Shown one piece after another: positions 37,719 to 46,192 of a stretch of 64,000 nt of DNA. Position 1 is the first letter of the stretch, and each line of letters starts with the position of its first letter. This DNA comes from Lactobacillus sp. ESL0684. GTDB taxonomy: Bacteria > Bacillota > Bacilli > Lactobacillales > Lactobacillaceae. The position numbers were made by a program, and so were the translations under genes. The notes beneath the pieces are model-generated. The model worked only from the letters and a program-made list of their open reading frames with translations, did no database searches and was not told the DNA's origin. Location of the stretch: positions 1,278,501 to 1,342,500 of the forward strand of contig NZ_CP113941.1 of the NCBI RefSeq assembly GCF_029392675.1, written 5' to 3'.

Positions 37719-38499
37719 CTTCTTGTACCTCCCCAGTACTTGGACTATTCGACACTGAAGCAGTATTCTTCTTAATCTCTTCCATAATTAAATACATAAT
37801 ACCGGCCATAATCGCGCCAATAATCGACACTGCAACCATGTCCAATTTCATATATGCTGCACAAACAAATCCAAGAAAGAAAAATGGTGCAACCTTTTTT
37901 GAAAATGACATATTAATTAACATAGCAAATCCAACTGCTGGTAAAATTTCTGTAGTAATAGTGATTCCATCAATCAATGCCTTAGGAATAAACTTAATAA
38001 ACGCACCAACAAATTGACTACCAACTGCAAAAGAAACAGTTGTGACAATTGCCATTAACAGAACCCGTATACCTGATGCCCACAAGTGCATATTCCCTGC
38101 ACGAGTAGCATCACCATTACTTGCATATTTATCAGCCTTGTGAGCCATTGCTGGAAAGATAACTACATATAGTAAATTCTTAACTAGTAATCCCAAAGTA
38201 GCAATTGGTAATACTAATGTTAAGGCGACATTGACACCATATCCGTTCTTTAATGCTAATGCAGTCGCTAAAATACCACCAATTATTTCATCAGGTGGCA
38301 CTGTCGCACCAACGCCCATTAGTCCCAAAAAGGCTAGTTCCAGAGTTGCACCCATTTTTAGTCCTTCAGTAATATCACCAAAAACCAAACCAATTAAACA
38401 ACCTGTAACTATTGGTCGTCCAATAAACGAAGAGCCCAAAAAGTCTTGCATATTGGCAAACAGTGATATTACAAATATCCCTATAATTTGTAAGGCCAT
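37708..38499 (-). CDS. PTS mannose/fructose/sorbose family IIC component
   Basis: A 263-residue IIC membrane subunit with multiple helices; LGSSFIGRPIVTGCLIGLVFGD and LELAFLGLMGVGATVPPDEIIGG (here shortened) are hallmarks of the ManY/AgaC group. Coupled to IID by an 11-base overlap and two bases after IIB. Confidence 0.95.
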   Translation of the reverse strand: MALQIIGIFVISLFANMQDFLGSSFIGRPIVTGCLIGLVFGDITEGLKMGATLELAFLGLMGVGATVPPDEIIGGILATALALKNGYGVNVALTLVLPIATLGLLVKNLLYVVIFPAMAHKADKYASNGDATRAGNMHLWASGIRVLLMAIVTTVSFAVGSQFVGAFIKFIPKALIDGITITTEILPAVGFAMLINMSFSKKVAPFFFLGFVCAAYMKLDMVAVSIIGAIMAGIMYLIMEEIKKNTASVSNSPSTGEVQEDDF

Positions 38500-38501
38500 A
38501 A

Positions 38502-38984
38502 TTACTCCTTCTTCTCAATCAAGTTATGAAATTCAACGTCTTTATCTGCTGGAGCTTGTTGAACCACTACACGAACTCCTGAATTCTCTAGTTCAGTTAA
38601 CTGATCGATTTCACTTTGTGTAACATAGACTGACTTAGCTATATTAACTGAATCATCTTTTTTAGACGATAATCCAAGATCGATTAATTTTACTTCAGGT
38701 ACTAATTTAGTTAATTTATAAGCATCAGCAACGTTTTCTACTACAATAAACACACGATATTTATCCGTCACACCACTTTTAATAGCAGCTGCAGAATCTT
38801 CAATTGATTTAAAGATTAATTTTGCATTATCTGGCTTAGCCATCATAAATGTTTTCTTCCGAAAAGTATCTTTTGCCACCACATCATTTGCCATTAAAAT
38901 AGCATTAGCTGACAGATTATTGGTCCAAGCAAATGCTACCTGACCATGCAATAAACGATAATCAATTCTTGTCATTACAATCAT
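38502..38984 (-). CDS. PTS mannose/fructose/sorbose family IIB component
   Basis: A 160-residue cytoplasmic IIB. The phosphorylated histidine is H14 in RIDYRLLHGQVAFAW. It takes phosphate from IIA and hands it to the incoming sugar. Same operon as IIA, IIC and IID. Confidence 0.95.
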   Translation of the reverse strand: MIVMTRIDYRLLHGQVAFAWTNNLSANAILMANDVVAKDTFRKKTFMMAKPDNAKLIFKSIEDSAAAIKSGVTDKYRVFIVVENVADAYKLTKLVPEVKLIDLGLSSKKDDSVNIAKSVYVTQSEIDQLTELENSGVRVVVQQAPADKDVEFHNLIEKKE

Positions 38985-38993
38985 AATTCACAC

Positions 38994-39425
38994 CTAAAAA
39001 CTTTCTTCTTCAGTAAAGCTATTATCAACTTTAATTAATTTGATACCAGACGAACCAAGCTCAACTACTTGCTGAAGATTTTCTTCAATTTCATTTGCAG
39101 AATCTGAATCCTTAATACTAGAGATCTTAGTAATTAATTCCAATATCAATGGTAAATTCATACCAGATATTAAGAAATAGCTTTCATTCTGAGACGTCAG
39201 ATCTATAACGTTATTATTGACTGAACCACCAATAATATCCGTCACAAAAACTATTTTCTGGTCCTTAATTGGTTCTATTTCTTCAACTAATTGGTTCTTA
39301 AAATCTACACTATCATCCACATAGGCGGTGATGTAATGCAAGTTCTGCTGTTTCCCCATAATTAGAGTAACAGAATCATACATTCCTTTAGCCAAATTAG
39401 AATGGCTAGCTAACACAATTTCCAT
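38994..39425 (-). CDS. PTS mannose-family IIA component
   Basis: A 143-residue IIA with the phosphorylation histidine H8 in VLASHSNLAKGM and the VFVTDIIGGSVNN motif. A strong ribosome site (AAAGGAAAGG) precedes the ATG. First gene of the PTS unit, separated from the regulator genes by a terminator and a cre-like site. Confidence 0.93.
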   Translation of the reverse strand: MEIVLASHSNLAKGMYDSVTLIMGKQQNLHYITAYVDDSVDFKNQLVEEIEPIKDQKIVFVTDIIGGSVNNNVIDLTSQNESYFLISGMNLPLILELITKISSIKDSDSANEIEENLQQVVELGSSGIKLIKVDNSFTEEESF

Positions 39426-39474
39426 TAATTTTCCTTTCCTTTCGACAACTTTTAACTATCAATTAGAGTAATAC

Positions 39475-39488
39475 AGCAATCGCTTACA
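39475..39488. promoter_or_regulatory. cre site upstream of the PTS operon
   Basis: On the minus strand TGTAAGCGATTGCT, matching cre TGNAANCGNWNNCW. It lies about 50 bp upstream of the IIA start and downstream of the hairpin, where CcpA-HPr(Ser-P) could repress the operon. This is prediction only. Confidence 0.55.
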
Positions 39489-39497
39489 GGCAACAAA

Positions 39498-39528
39498 AAA
39501 AGAGCCATTTTTTCAAATAGCTCTTAAA
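39498..39528 (-). terminator. Terminator between gntR and the PTS genes
   Basis: On the minus strand AAGAGCTATTT/AAATGGCTCTT, an 11-bp stem (one G-T) with a 4-base loop, followed by seven Ts. It separates the regulator genes from the PTS genes unless anti-terminated. Confidence 0.85.
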
Positions 39529-39551
39529 AGCGAACCAATAAGCGAACCAAT
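39528..39551. repeat. Perfect tandem 12-bp repeat, possible regulator site
   Basis: AAGCGAACCAAT occurs twice head to tail with no spacer (39528-39539 and 39540-39551), right after the gntR stop and touching the terminator hairpin. On the minus strand each unit reads ATTGGTTCGCTT. Two copies one helical turn apart could be an operator pair for the GntR protein, or a decayed promoter duplication. Confidence 0.6.
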
Positions 39552-39558
39552 TATAATT

Positions 39559-40269
39559 TTAATACCTGATTTTCATTTCAAAATTAACTACATTAGGATC
39601 ATACCAAGATAAAGTATACTCTACTAATTCATCTTCTCTTGTGTAGCCTAAGTATTCAAACAATAATAAATATTTCTCCTTAACTAAGTTCATTCTACTT
39701 GCAATATCATTATCAAATTCAGCTTTAATAGTCGTTTTAAAATGATGTGGTTTAAGTTTTTTAGATTCCATATAATCATATAAAGATAATTTACCAAAAT
39801 CATATCTATGCGCATCAGAAAATTGTCTAAAGGGAAAATATGATTTTTGCAATGCAACTATTTTATTATTGGCTTTTCTAGTTCGAATTAACTCATAAAA
39901 TTCAGTTTGTGGTGCAAATAAATTCTCTTTAGTTGGATCCTGATAGACCATCTTAAAAGATTCAACTTGATTAGAGACAGTTTTTTGATTTATTCTAGTA
40001 ATTTGTGTAAATGAATTCGGTGAACTATCACCAATAGCCAATGAATTATTTAATTTAGCTCCTTTTAAATACGTTCCCGAACCAGGACGCTTTTCTAATA
40101 CATTGTCACTAACCAACGAATTAATTGCCCGCTTAATTGTTGAACGGCTATAACCTAACCTTTGTGAAAGTATCCGTTCATTCCAAATACGAGTATTTGG
40201 TGCAACTTCGTTTTTAATTATTAAATCTAATATTTTAGTTTTAGCTTCTTCATAAAGAAATTTACTCAT
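39559..40269 (-). CDS. GntR family regulator with UTRA domain (HutC subfamily)
   Basis: A 236-residue regulator. An N-terminal winged helix-turn-helix (residues 8-70: ILDLIIKNEVAPNTRIW, SQRLGYSRSTIKRAINSLVSDN, EKRPGSGTYL) is followed by a UTRA effector domain (residues about 95-235) that ends LVEYTLSWYDPNVVNFEMKIRY. It probably controls the PTS-SIS operon in response to its phosphorylated sugar. Three bases after the UTRA-like gene. Confidence 0.92.
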   Translation of the reverse strand: MSKFLYEEAKTKILDLIIKNEVAPNTRIWNERILSQRLGYSRSTIKRAINSLVSDNVLEKRPGSGTYLKGAKLNNSLAIGDSSPNSFTQITRINQKTVSNQVESFKMVYQDPTKENLFAPQTEFYELIRTRKANNKIVALQKSYFPFRQFSDAHRYDFGKLSLYDYMESKKLKPHHFKTTIKAEFDNDIASRMNLVKEKYLLLFEYLGYTREDELVEYTLSWYDPNVVNFEMKIRY

Positions 40270-40271
40270 GC

Positions 40272-40742
40272 TTATTTCCTTAAAATAAAATGCTCAGGCA
40301 TGAAACATTCCTCTTCATACCTAATTATTTCTTTTTGACTGTTTTTTATTTTTAAACTACGAACTAGAATTTGACAAAAATCAGACGTTTTAGATAATAA
40401 CTTCATTTCTTGAGCAGATGCCCAAGTTAACATTATTTTTTCACTTATATTATCTGCTAAAAAGACTTTGTCTATTTCCGCTTCTAAGTCTTTTTCTACA
40501 GCCAATTGATCACAATGTTCTATCATATCATTAGGTATTATTGATTTTACTAATTGAATAGGTTCAAAATTCTCTTTTAAAACATAAATCCGTGATCTAA
40601 AATTAGTAATTTTCTTCTGAAAAATAGTCGAATAAAAATTAGAATTTGCTATAGTTTCATCAGAGACTAATTCAAGTACAACATTATCAGTATTTTTTTG
40701 TGACAGTGGCGTATGATATTCCTTTAAATTAATAAATCTCAT
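40272..40742 (-). CDS. Stand-alone UTRA-like ligand-binding protein (no DNA-binding domain)
   Basis: A 156-residue protein without a helix-turn-helix. Its last 45 residues follow the UTRA pattern: LLSKTSDFCQILVRSLKI, then RYEEECFMPEHFIL, comparable with the end of the neighbouring regulator. The N-terminal part (residues 1-60) is unlike a winged helix. ATG at 40742 with no strong ribosome site. It is co-transcribed with the full-length GntR/UTRA regulator three bases downstream. It may be a remnant regulator that lost its DNA-binding half or a sensor that forms heterodimers with it. Assignment is by eye. Confidence 0.6.
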   Translation of the reverse strand: MRFINLKEYHTPLSQKNTDNVVLELVSDETIANSNFYSTIFQKKITNFRSRIYVLKENFEPIQLVKSIIPNDMIEHCDQLAVEKDLEAEIDKVFLADNISEKIMLTWASAQEMKLLSKTSDFCQILVRSLKIKNSQKEIIRYEEECFMPEHFILRK

Positions 40743-40815
40743 ATATTATATTTCCTATTTAAATAATTAGTTATATATTTATATAAAATACACTATTTAA
40801 AAACATGAAGCAATC

Positions 40816-40853
40816 AAAAAATCATCCATACCTACCTAGTATAGATGATTTTT
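40816..40853 (-). terminator. Terminator after tRNA-Arg
   Basis: On the minus strand a 15-bp stem AAAAATCATCTATAC/GTATGGATGATTTTT (one G-T) with a 7-base loop and trailing Ts, 25 bases after the tRNA. Confidence 0.8.
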
Positions 40854-40877
40854 ATACTTATCTACATATCATATTAA

Positions 40878-40950
40878 TGACCCCGGTGAGATTCGAACTC
40901 ACCTCTACGGTTTAGGAGACCATTGTTCTATCCAGATGAACTACAGGGCC
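40878..40950 (-). tRNA. tRNA-Arg (anticodon CCT)
   Basis: 73-nt cloverleaf on the minus strand. The acceptor GGCCCTG pairs with CGGGGTC, the anticodon loop reads CTCCTAA, and the T arm is GTGAG-TTCGAAT-CTCAC. The 3' CCA is not encoded. Reads AGG codons. No integrase or duplicated 3' end is seen beside it. Confidence 0.93.
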
Positions 40951-41009
40951 GGAACACCTAGAAGTTTACTTTACCAAATTTATAGCATAAAAGCCAATCT
41001 TTTTAGTAA

Positions 41010-42338
41010 TTAATATTGTCTAGTGAAATATGGTCTTGGACTATTGGCATCCGCAATTTTATCCGCGGCTAAAACAAATGGTGTCCAAATTGCCAAAGCA
41101 ATTAGCATATTAATCACGCTTAAAACAATTGCTCTCCAGTCATAATTACAAGCTAAAAATGGTCCAATAATTGGCGGAATAATGGTTGGAATTGCCGCTT
41201 GGACAGGATTTACCAATCCCATCATGGTTACCCAGTAGGAAAAAGCCACATTAACCATTGGTGCAACAATAAATGGAATAAAATAAACAGGATTTAAGAC
41301 AACTGGTAATCCTAAAACAATTGGTTCATTAATATTAAACACACCAGGAGCCAAAGCCACCTTAGCAATTGTACGATAATCACTTCGCTTAGAAAAAAGT
41401 AAAATTGCTACGATAAGCATTAACGTTCCACCGGCACCGCCAAACCAGGCGAAAACATCAAATGATCCCCTTACCCACAATAATGGAGCAGGATTACCAC
41501 CACAAACAGCTGTAATATTCACATTCTGGGCAGTTAACCAAATTGAATCCAAAATTGGTGCTAAAACACTTAGACCATTGATTCCAAAAAACCAAAAAAC
41601 TTGAATCAAAAAGGTAACTAGCATTACCATACCAAACCCCTGACCCATTTTTACCAATGGCAACTGAATCGAATTAAGTAACCAATTACCAAAATACGTT
41701 CCTGTGGTAAATTGAAAAATAAAATTAATTGCTCCCACGCCAAAGATAGCAATTAACGCTGGTAATAGTGAATCAAAGGCTCTTTGTTGTGCTTCAGGCA
41801 AATTAGCTGATAACCGAATTTTAAGTCGCGCCTTATAACATATAACAAACAATCCTACGCCAATCGAACCAAATAAAATTGCTGTAAAAATTCCGGTGGT
41901 TGAAAGCTGCTTAGTGTCAAAGGCATGCCGAACAGAAATATTTTGTCCAGCAATAGTAATTTGCGTAAAATTAGCAATGCTCATTGCTAAAGAAGAAACC
42001 GATACAATTGCACCAGTTATTGGATCTACCTCAAAATTTTTAGCTAAATGATAACCTAAAGACAAGGCTAAAAATAACGCAAATAAAGCAAAAGTGCCCC
42101 GCCAAACTACGTCACTAATTAAAACCAGTGGCTGCATGGCCCACGCAAAAGTTTTCCAGCCTAGATTAGTTTTTGCTGCTGCAATCAAACTCTTAACCAG
42201 CAAGGCAACTGATCCAGCAATGGTAATCGGCATTACCGAAACAAAAGCATCCCGCAACGAAACCAGCCAGCGTGTCTGTCCTAGTTTACTTGCTAACGGT
42301 AATACGTAATCCTCAAGCCAATCTACTAAGCGACTCAT
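41010..42338 (-). CDS. PTS lactose/cellobiose family EIIC
   Basis: A 442-residue membrane permease of the Lac/Cel (EIIC) family with about ten helices. Markers: LRDAFVSVMPITIAGSVALL, FWFFGINGLSV, and LAPGVFNINEPIVLGLPVVLNP, which is the sugar-binding loop. No IIA or IIB gene is adjacent, so it must use subunits encoded elsewhere. Its start overlaps the helicase stop by four bases. Confidence 0.93.
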   Translation of the reverse strand: MSRLVDWLEDYVLPLASKLGQTRWLVSLRDAFVSVMPITIAGSVALLVKSLIAAAKTNLGWKTFAWAMQPLVLISDVVWRGTFALFALFLALSLGYHLAKNFEVDPITGAIVSVSSLAMSIANFTQITIAGQNISVRHAFDTKQLSTTGIFTAILFGSIGVGLFVICYKARLKIRLSANLPEAQQRAFDSLLPALIAIFGVGAINFIFQFTTGTYFGNWLLNSIQLPLVKMGQGFGMVMLVTFLIQVFWFFGINGLSVLAPILDSIWLTAQNVNITAVCGGNPAPLLWVRGSFDVFAWFGGAGGTLMLIVAILLFSKRSDYRTIAKVALAPGVFNINEPIVLGLPVVLNPVYFIPFIVAPMVNVAFSYWVTMMGLVNPVQAAIPTIIPPIIGPFLACNYDWRAIVLSVINMLIALAIWTPFVLAADKIADANSPRPYFTRQY

Positions 42339-43555
42339 TTTTGCTCCTTCTGCTTTAAGTAATGTGGATGATAGCCCTTATTTTTATTATGCCGTTTCTT
42401 ATGTTTAGGCTTTTTACTAGTAGTTGGTGCCTTCAGTTCAGGTACCACGGATTTAGACTTAGGCAACTTGGTAGTTAACTTATTCCCAGCAAAATACACC
42501 CGTTCAATTTCTAGATCAGGTAATAATTTTTTTAGATCACGTAAGTCGTGATCATCGCCTAACGTAACCACGTAACCGTGTGCTCCCATCCGTCCTGTAC
42601 GACCAGCACGGTGTAAATAAGTATTTTGCTCATTTGGCAAATCATAATTAACTACATAGGTTACGTCCGCAATATCAAGTCCGCGTGCAGCTAAATCAGT
42701 TGCTAACAACAAATTAATCTTACCAGACTGAAAATCTTGCAAAGCCTGAGCTCTTTTTTGTTTACTAAATTCATTAGCCAGCAAAGAAAATTTAGTTTTA
42801 GTATGAGCAAAAATACCAGCAAAACGCATCATCGTCTGATTAGAATCAAAAAACAAAATTCCCTTAAAATGATCAAGTCGGCTAAGCCGTTGCACAAAAT
42901 CAATCTTATGTGCATTATCAATTTGCAAAAAATAATGTTCAAAAGTTGTCGGTTGCTCATCCCGTACATCAATTACTCTAAATTTACGTGCAAAAATTGT
43001 TTCAGCTTCCTGCGTGATTTCGGACTCTGTTGCACCGAATAATAAAATTTGACTATCAGTAGCAAGATTTTGTCCTAATGAACTCAGCAATTCTTGTTTA
43101 CTAAACTCTAAAATATCATCAGCCTCGTCAATAATTAGAGTCTTAATCTGGCTAACTTTAATGCGATTACTAGAAAAGAAATCAAAAAAGCGACCTGGTG
43201 TAGCAACCACTACTTCCGGATGTTGCTTTTTTAGCTTCTGCTCTTGTCGCTGACGATTACCAGCTCCCACTAGACTGATAGCCTTTAAATCTAAAGCATT
43301 TACAATTGGATTAATTGCATGACTAATTTGCACTGCCAATTCTGTTGTCGGTGCAATGATAATTAAACTATTTGGTTGGCCCTTTAACGTCTTTTCTATA
43401 GCTGGCACCGCATACGCTAAGGTTTTTCCAGTCCCAGTTTTGGCTAAGCCAACGCAACTATTGCCATTTAGAATCGCTTGATATGTCTGTTTTTGAATTA
43501 AAGTTGGTTCTTGATAACCTAACTTAGTTAAAATTGTTTGAATTTCTTGTTTCAT
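42335..43555 (-). CDS. DEAD-box RNA helicase (CshB-like)
   Basis: A 406-residue helicase. Q motif GYQEPTLIQKQTYQAI, Walker A AKTGTGKT (38-45), DEAD in LIIDEADDIL, motif III as GATES where SAT is usual, and HRAGRTGRMG. The basic tail (KKPKHKKRHNKNKGYHPH) probably binds RNA. Candidate for ribosome assembly or cold adaptation. Its start overlaps the stop of the GH25-like gene by one base. Confidence 0.93.
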   Translation of the reverse strand: MKQEIQTILTKLGYQEPTLIQKQTYQAILNGNSCVGLAKTGTGKTLAYAVPAIEKTLKGQPNSLIIIAPTTELAVQISHAINPIVNALDLKAISLVGAGNRQRQEQKLKKQHPEVVVATPGRFFDFFSSNRIKVSQIKTLIIDEADDILEFSKQELLSSLGQNLATDSQILLFGATESEITQEAETIFARKFRVIDVRDEQPTTFEHYFLQIDNAHKIDFVQRLSRLDHFKGILFFDSNQTMMRFAGIFAHTKTKFSLLANEFSKQKRAQALQDFQSGKINLLLATDLAARGLDIADVTYVVNYDLPNEQNTYLHRAGRTGRMGAHGYVVTLGDDHDLRDLKKLLPDLEIERVYFAGNKLTTKLPKSKSVVPELKAPTTSKKPKHKKRHNKNKGYHPHYLKQKEQK

Positions 43556-44265
43556 TATTGTGTTAATTGTCCATATTTCTGTTTATATTGGGTAACTGTG
43601 CCATTATAAGTAATCATAGTTACACCACCTTCTTCTAGTCCCGCAACATTTTTGACATGGCCATTATTAGTATAAAGCCAAAACGCATACTGTAATCTAC
43701 TGGGTGCTTTGGGACTATCTGCCATAAATTTAATATTATCAGGAAAGTACTTTTGATATTTAACTTCTAAATCGACCATTACCGATTTTCCTTGCTGCAT
43801 AAGCATTTGACAAAACTGGCCCATCTGCTGTAAATAACGCGGATTGCGCTCGCTAACAGCTGGTTCAATCAAAATCGGCAAACTACCAGTATTCGCACCG
43901 ACCTTTTTCATAAAATAACGATAATGCTGCAATGGAGTTGATTCATTACTATATGCAACGACCGTACCAAAAGCCAATTTAGTTGCCAAAATCTGATCGC
44001 GATAAACTAAGTAATCATCATCAAAATATGATCTGCCCTGGGTACTACGCAAATAGACAAAGGAAATGCCGTTGGATTGCAGTTGGTGCAGATCAAGATA
44101 GCCAAAGTCTTGATTTAATTCAACGCCAATTGCGCTGGCAGTAGAATTGGCTGGCAACGTAGTTTGTTTTTTATAATTAGTCAAACTAATCAGAAGCAGC
44201 CCTATCGTAATTACCAACAAAATCAAAATCGCCGGCAGCGTAAATTTATGATGAAATCTCTTCAT
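43555..44265 (-). CDS. GH25-like (lysozyme-type) membrane-anchored protein, degenerate active site
   Basis: A 236-residue protein with a membrane anchor (residues 10-29), then a GH25 fold: GVELNQDFGYLDLHQLQ, FVYLRSTQGRSYFD, YSNES, and a C-terminal FWLYTNNGHV region. In active muramidases the first motif is GIDVS and the middle motif is DxE; here they read GVELN (47-51) and ILIE (131-134), so both usual aspartates are replaced and only one glutamate remains. It may be inactive or bind wall glycan. First of an overlapping three-gene run with the helicase and EIIC. Confidence 0.72.
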   Translation of the reverse strand: MKRFHHKFTLPAILILLVITIGLLLISLTNYKKQTTLPANSTASAIGVELNQDFGYLDLHQLQSNGISFVYLRSTQGRSYFDDDYLVYRDQILATKLAFGTVVAYSNESTPLQHYRYFMKKVGANTGSLPILIEPAVSERNPRYLQQMGQFCQMLMQQGKSVMVDLEVKYQKYFPDNIKFMADSPKAPSRLQYAFWLYTNNGHVKNVAGLEEGGVTMITYNGTVTQYKQKYGQLTQ

Positions 44266-44360
44266 TGCTAACCCCCAATATTAATTTTTAAGCTAGACTG
44301 ATTAATTATACCAGTAATTTAATTATAAGCGAAAAGGGAGATTTTAGATAATTCAACTAA

Positions 44361-46182
44361 AAAGTGTCTGGGAAAAATTAACTCTTCAGACTTAAAAACA
44401 GACCAAGTTTTCGTAATAAGAAAATCTTGATCTGTTTTTTATTGCTTATTTCCTGTAAAAGAAGTTTTCCGCCACCTCTTCTACTCCAATATTTGCTCAA
44501 ATTCATCATCATGAACATCAAGCCTACATCGGTTTCGACCTTTTTCTTCCCTCGCAAGTGTGTTCTGCGCACACCAAAAACGTTCTTCATATGTCCAAAG
44601 ACTGGCTCTACGTCCGTTTTTCTATAGCTATAGATCAGTTTGCCTTCGCTACTTTGAAGAGTTTGTTTAGCTTTTGCCTTTAAATATTGCCAATTGGGGT
44701 TGTATTGCACCTGCCTTTGGCGTCCGCTTTTAGTTTTGGCTAGCTCAGTTAATTCAGCTGTTAACTGAAACTCATCTGCTTCATATATTTTTAGATCAGA
44801 GATTAACCCCGTACTCTTATTCCTCCGCTTACCATACCGTTTGAAATTAAAACGCACACCTTGCCAGTCAAGGTAATAATCTTCTTGCTCATTATAAGTC
44901 CAATTCGCCAGCTTGGTGGGATCATTTTGATACTTTCTAGTCTGCTCCTTATCGTAAAGGCTGTAAGGAATAAAATATTGTTTATCTTCATACTCATTTT
45001 CAAGCATAGAATAATTATATTCGCTGCCATAGCCGGCATCGGCAACGATGTTCTGGAACTTGTCTAAATTTGTCATTTGCTTTAAGAAAGGTTCTAAAGT
45101 CTTGAAGTCTGTTGGATTAGGGTAAAGTGCATAATCTACTACATATTGGTTGGTAGTTGCCACTTGAATATTATATCCGGGTTTAAGCTGACCATTCCTC
45201 ATATGATCTTCTTTCATATGCATAAAAGTGGCATCATGATCGGTCTTTGAGTAGCTATTACGCTCACCAAAAGTTGCTTGCGCCTGTTCATACTTTTCTG
45301 CTCTGGGGATAAAATCCTGACGCAACTTATGCAAGACTCTTTTAAGGCCTCGCCTTTGGCGTTTTTTAGTTGAACCTCCAGGAATTACTTTCGGCTCAGC
45401 CGCGATTGCTTCATCTAGTTGCTTGATGACAGTTTCTGTTTGTTCTGCCATGATTGCCAGACCCTGACTAGTTTGTGCTTCTTCTTCAGTAATCGCTTGG
45501 ATTACTTCTTTTTGAATTAATTCATCATAAAGCTCAACTGCATTAGCCTTTAACTTAGTATGAAACTTTTCGACAGCTCTTTTCCAAACGAAAGTATACT
45601 TGTTAGCATCAGCTTCAATTTTAGTCCCATCAATAAAGATAGCATCTTCTCTAAGCAACCCTTCTGCTTGCAAAAGATTAGTAAAATAGACAAAAGCTTG
45701 TTTAATCAGCTGATTGGTATGGCTACTAGCTCTAAAGTTATTGATCGTATGATATGAAATATGTTTACCACCAGCTATGACCATCATCGGGAGGTTTTCT
45801 GTGAGCATCCGCTCAATTTTTCTACCAGAGAAAACGCGTCTAGAATAGGCAAAGAGTAGTATTTTGAGCATCATTGCTGGGTGATAGGCAGGCCGACCAG
45901 TATTTGAATTGTCTTCCAGCAACACATCGGCAGGAATCGAGTCGACAAAATCACTGATAACCTGAGCAAGATGATTTTTAGGAATAGAAAAGTCAAAGTT
46001 GAGTGTTAAAGCAGTTTGACCTGTGATATAATTTTGATACATGAAAAGCCCACCTTTTTTGTTTTTTGTAGTAATTTAATAATAACAAGGTTAGGCTAGA
46101 ATGTATATGAAAAATCCGCTAGAACGCAAAGATTCTAACGGATTTTTTGCTTTTAAGGGTCTAGTTTTTTCCCAGACACTTT
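44361..46182 (-). mobile_element. IS1182-family insertion sequence, copy B
   Basis: 1822 bp, same ends as copy A and inverted relative to it. The flanks TTCAACTAA (left) and AAAATTGTAATT (right) form an imperfect palindrome around the insertion. It sits nine to ten bases after the stop codon of the D-2-hydroxyacid dehydrogenase gene and about 95 bp upstream of the GH25-like gene, so it may have moved their terminator or promoter. Confidence 0.93.
44378..46042 (-). CDS. IS1182-family transposase (copy B)
   Basis: 554 residues, identical to the transposase at 3480-5144 along its whole length. Intact, with the same motifs (DAIFIDGTKIEADAN, NIVADAGYGSEYN, VEPVFGHMKNVF). Confidence 0.95.
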   Translation of the reverse strand: MYQNYITGQTALTLNFDFSIPKNHLAQVISDFVDSIPADVLLEDNSNTGRPAYHPAMMLKILLFAYSRRVFSGRKIERMLTENLPMMVIAGGKHISYHTINNFRASSHTNQLIKQAFVYFTNLLQAEGLLREDAIFIDGTKIEADANKYTFVWKRAVEKFHTKLKANAVELYDELIQKEVIQAITEEEAQTSQGLAIMAEQTETVIKQLDEAIAAEPKVIPGGSTKKRQRRGLKRVLHKLRQDFIPRAEKYEQAQATFGERNSYSKTDHDATFMHMKEDHMRNGQLKPGYNIQVATTNQYVVDYALYPNPTDFKTLEPFLKQMTNLDKFQNIVADAGYGSEYNYSMLENEYEDKQYFIPYSLYDKEQTRKYQNDPTKLANWTYNEQEDYYLDWQGVRFNFKRYGKRRNKSTGLISDLKIYEADEFQLTAELTELAKTKSGRQRQVQYNPNWQYLKAKAKQTLQSSEGKLIYSYRKTDVEPVFGHMKNVFGVRRTHLRGKKKVETDVGLMFMMMNLSKYWSRRGGGKLLLQEISNKKQIKIFLLRKLGLFLSLKS

Positions 46183-46192
46183 AAAATTGTAA

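Noticed and set aside
39528..39551. Tandem 12-bp repeat as a CRISPR fragment
   Set aside because: No spacer between units, only two units and no cas genes; no CRISPR array was seen anywhere in the window.
40878..40950. tRNA-Arg as a prophage or island attachment site
   Set aside because: No integrase and no duplicated 3' tRNA end nearby; the flanking genes look like ordinary PTS loci.
5182..44360. A 39-kb composite transposon bounded by the two IS1182 copies
   Set aside because: The segment carries core genes in an order typical for the genus, so inversion is possible but transfer as a transposon is very unlikely.
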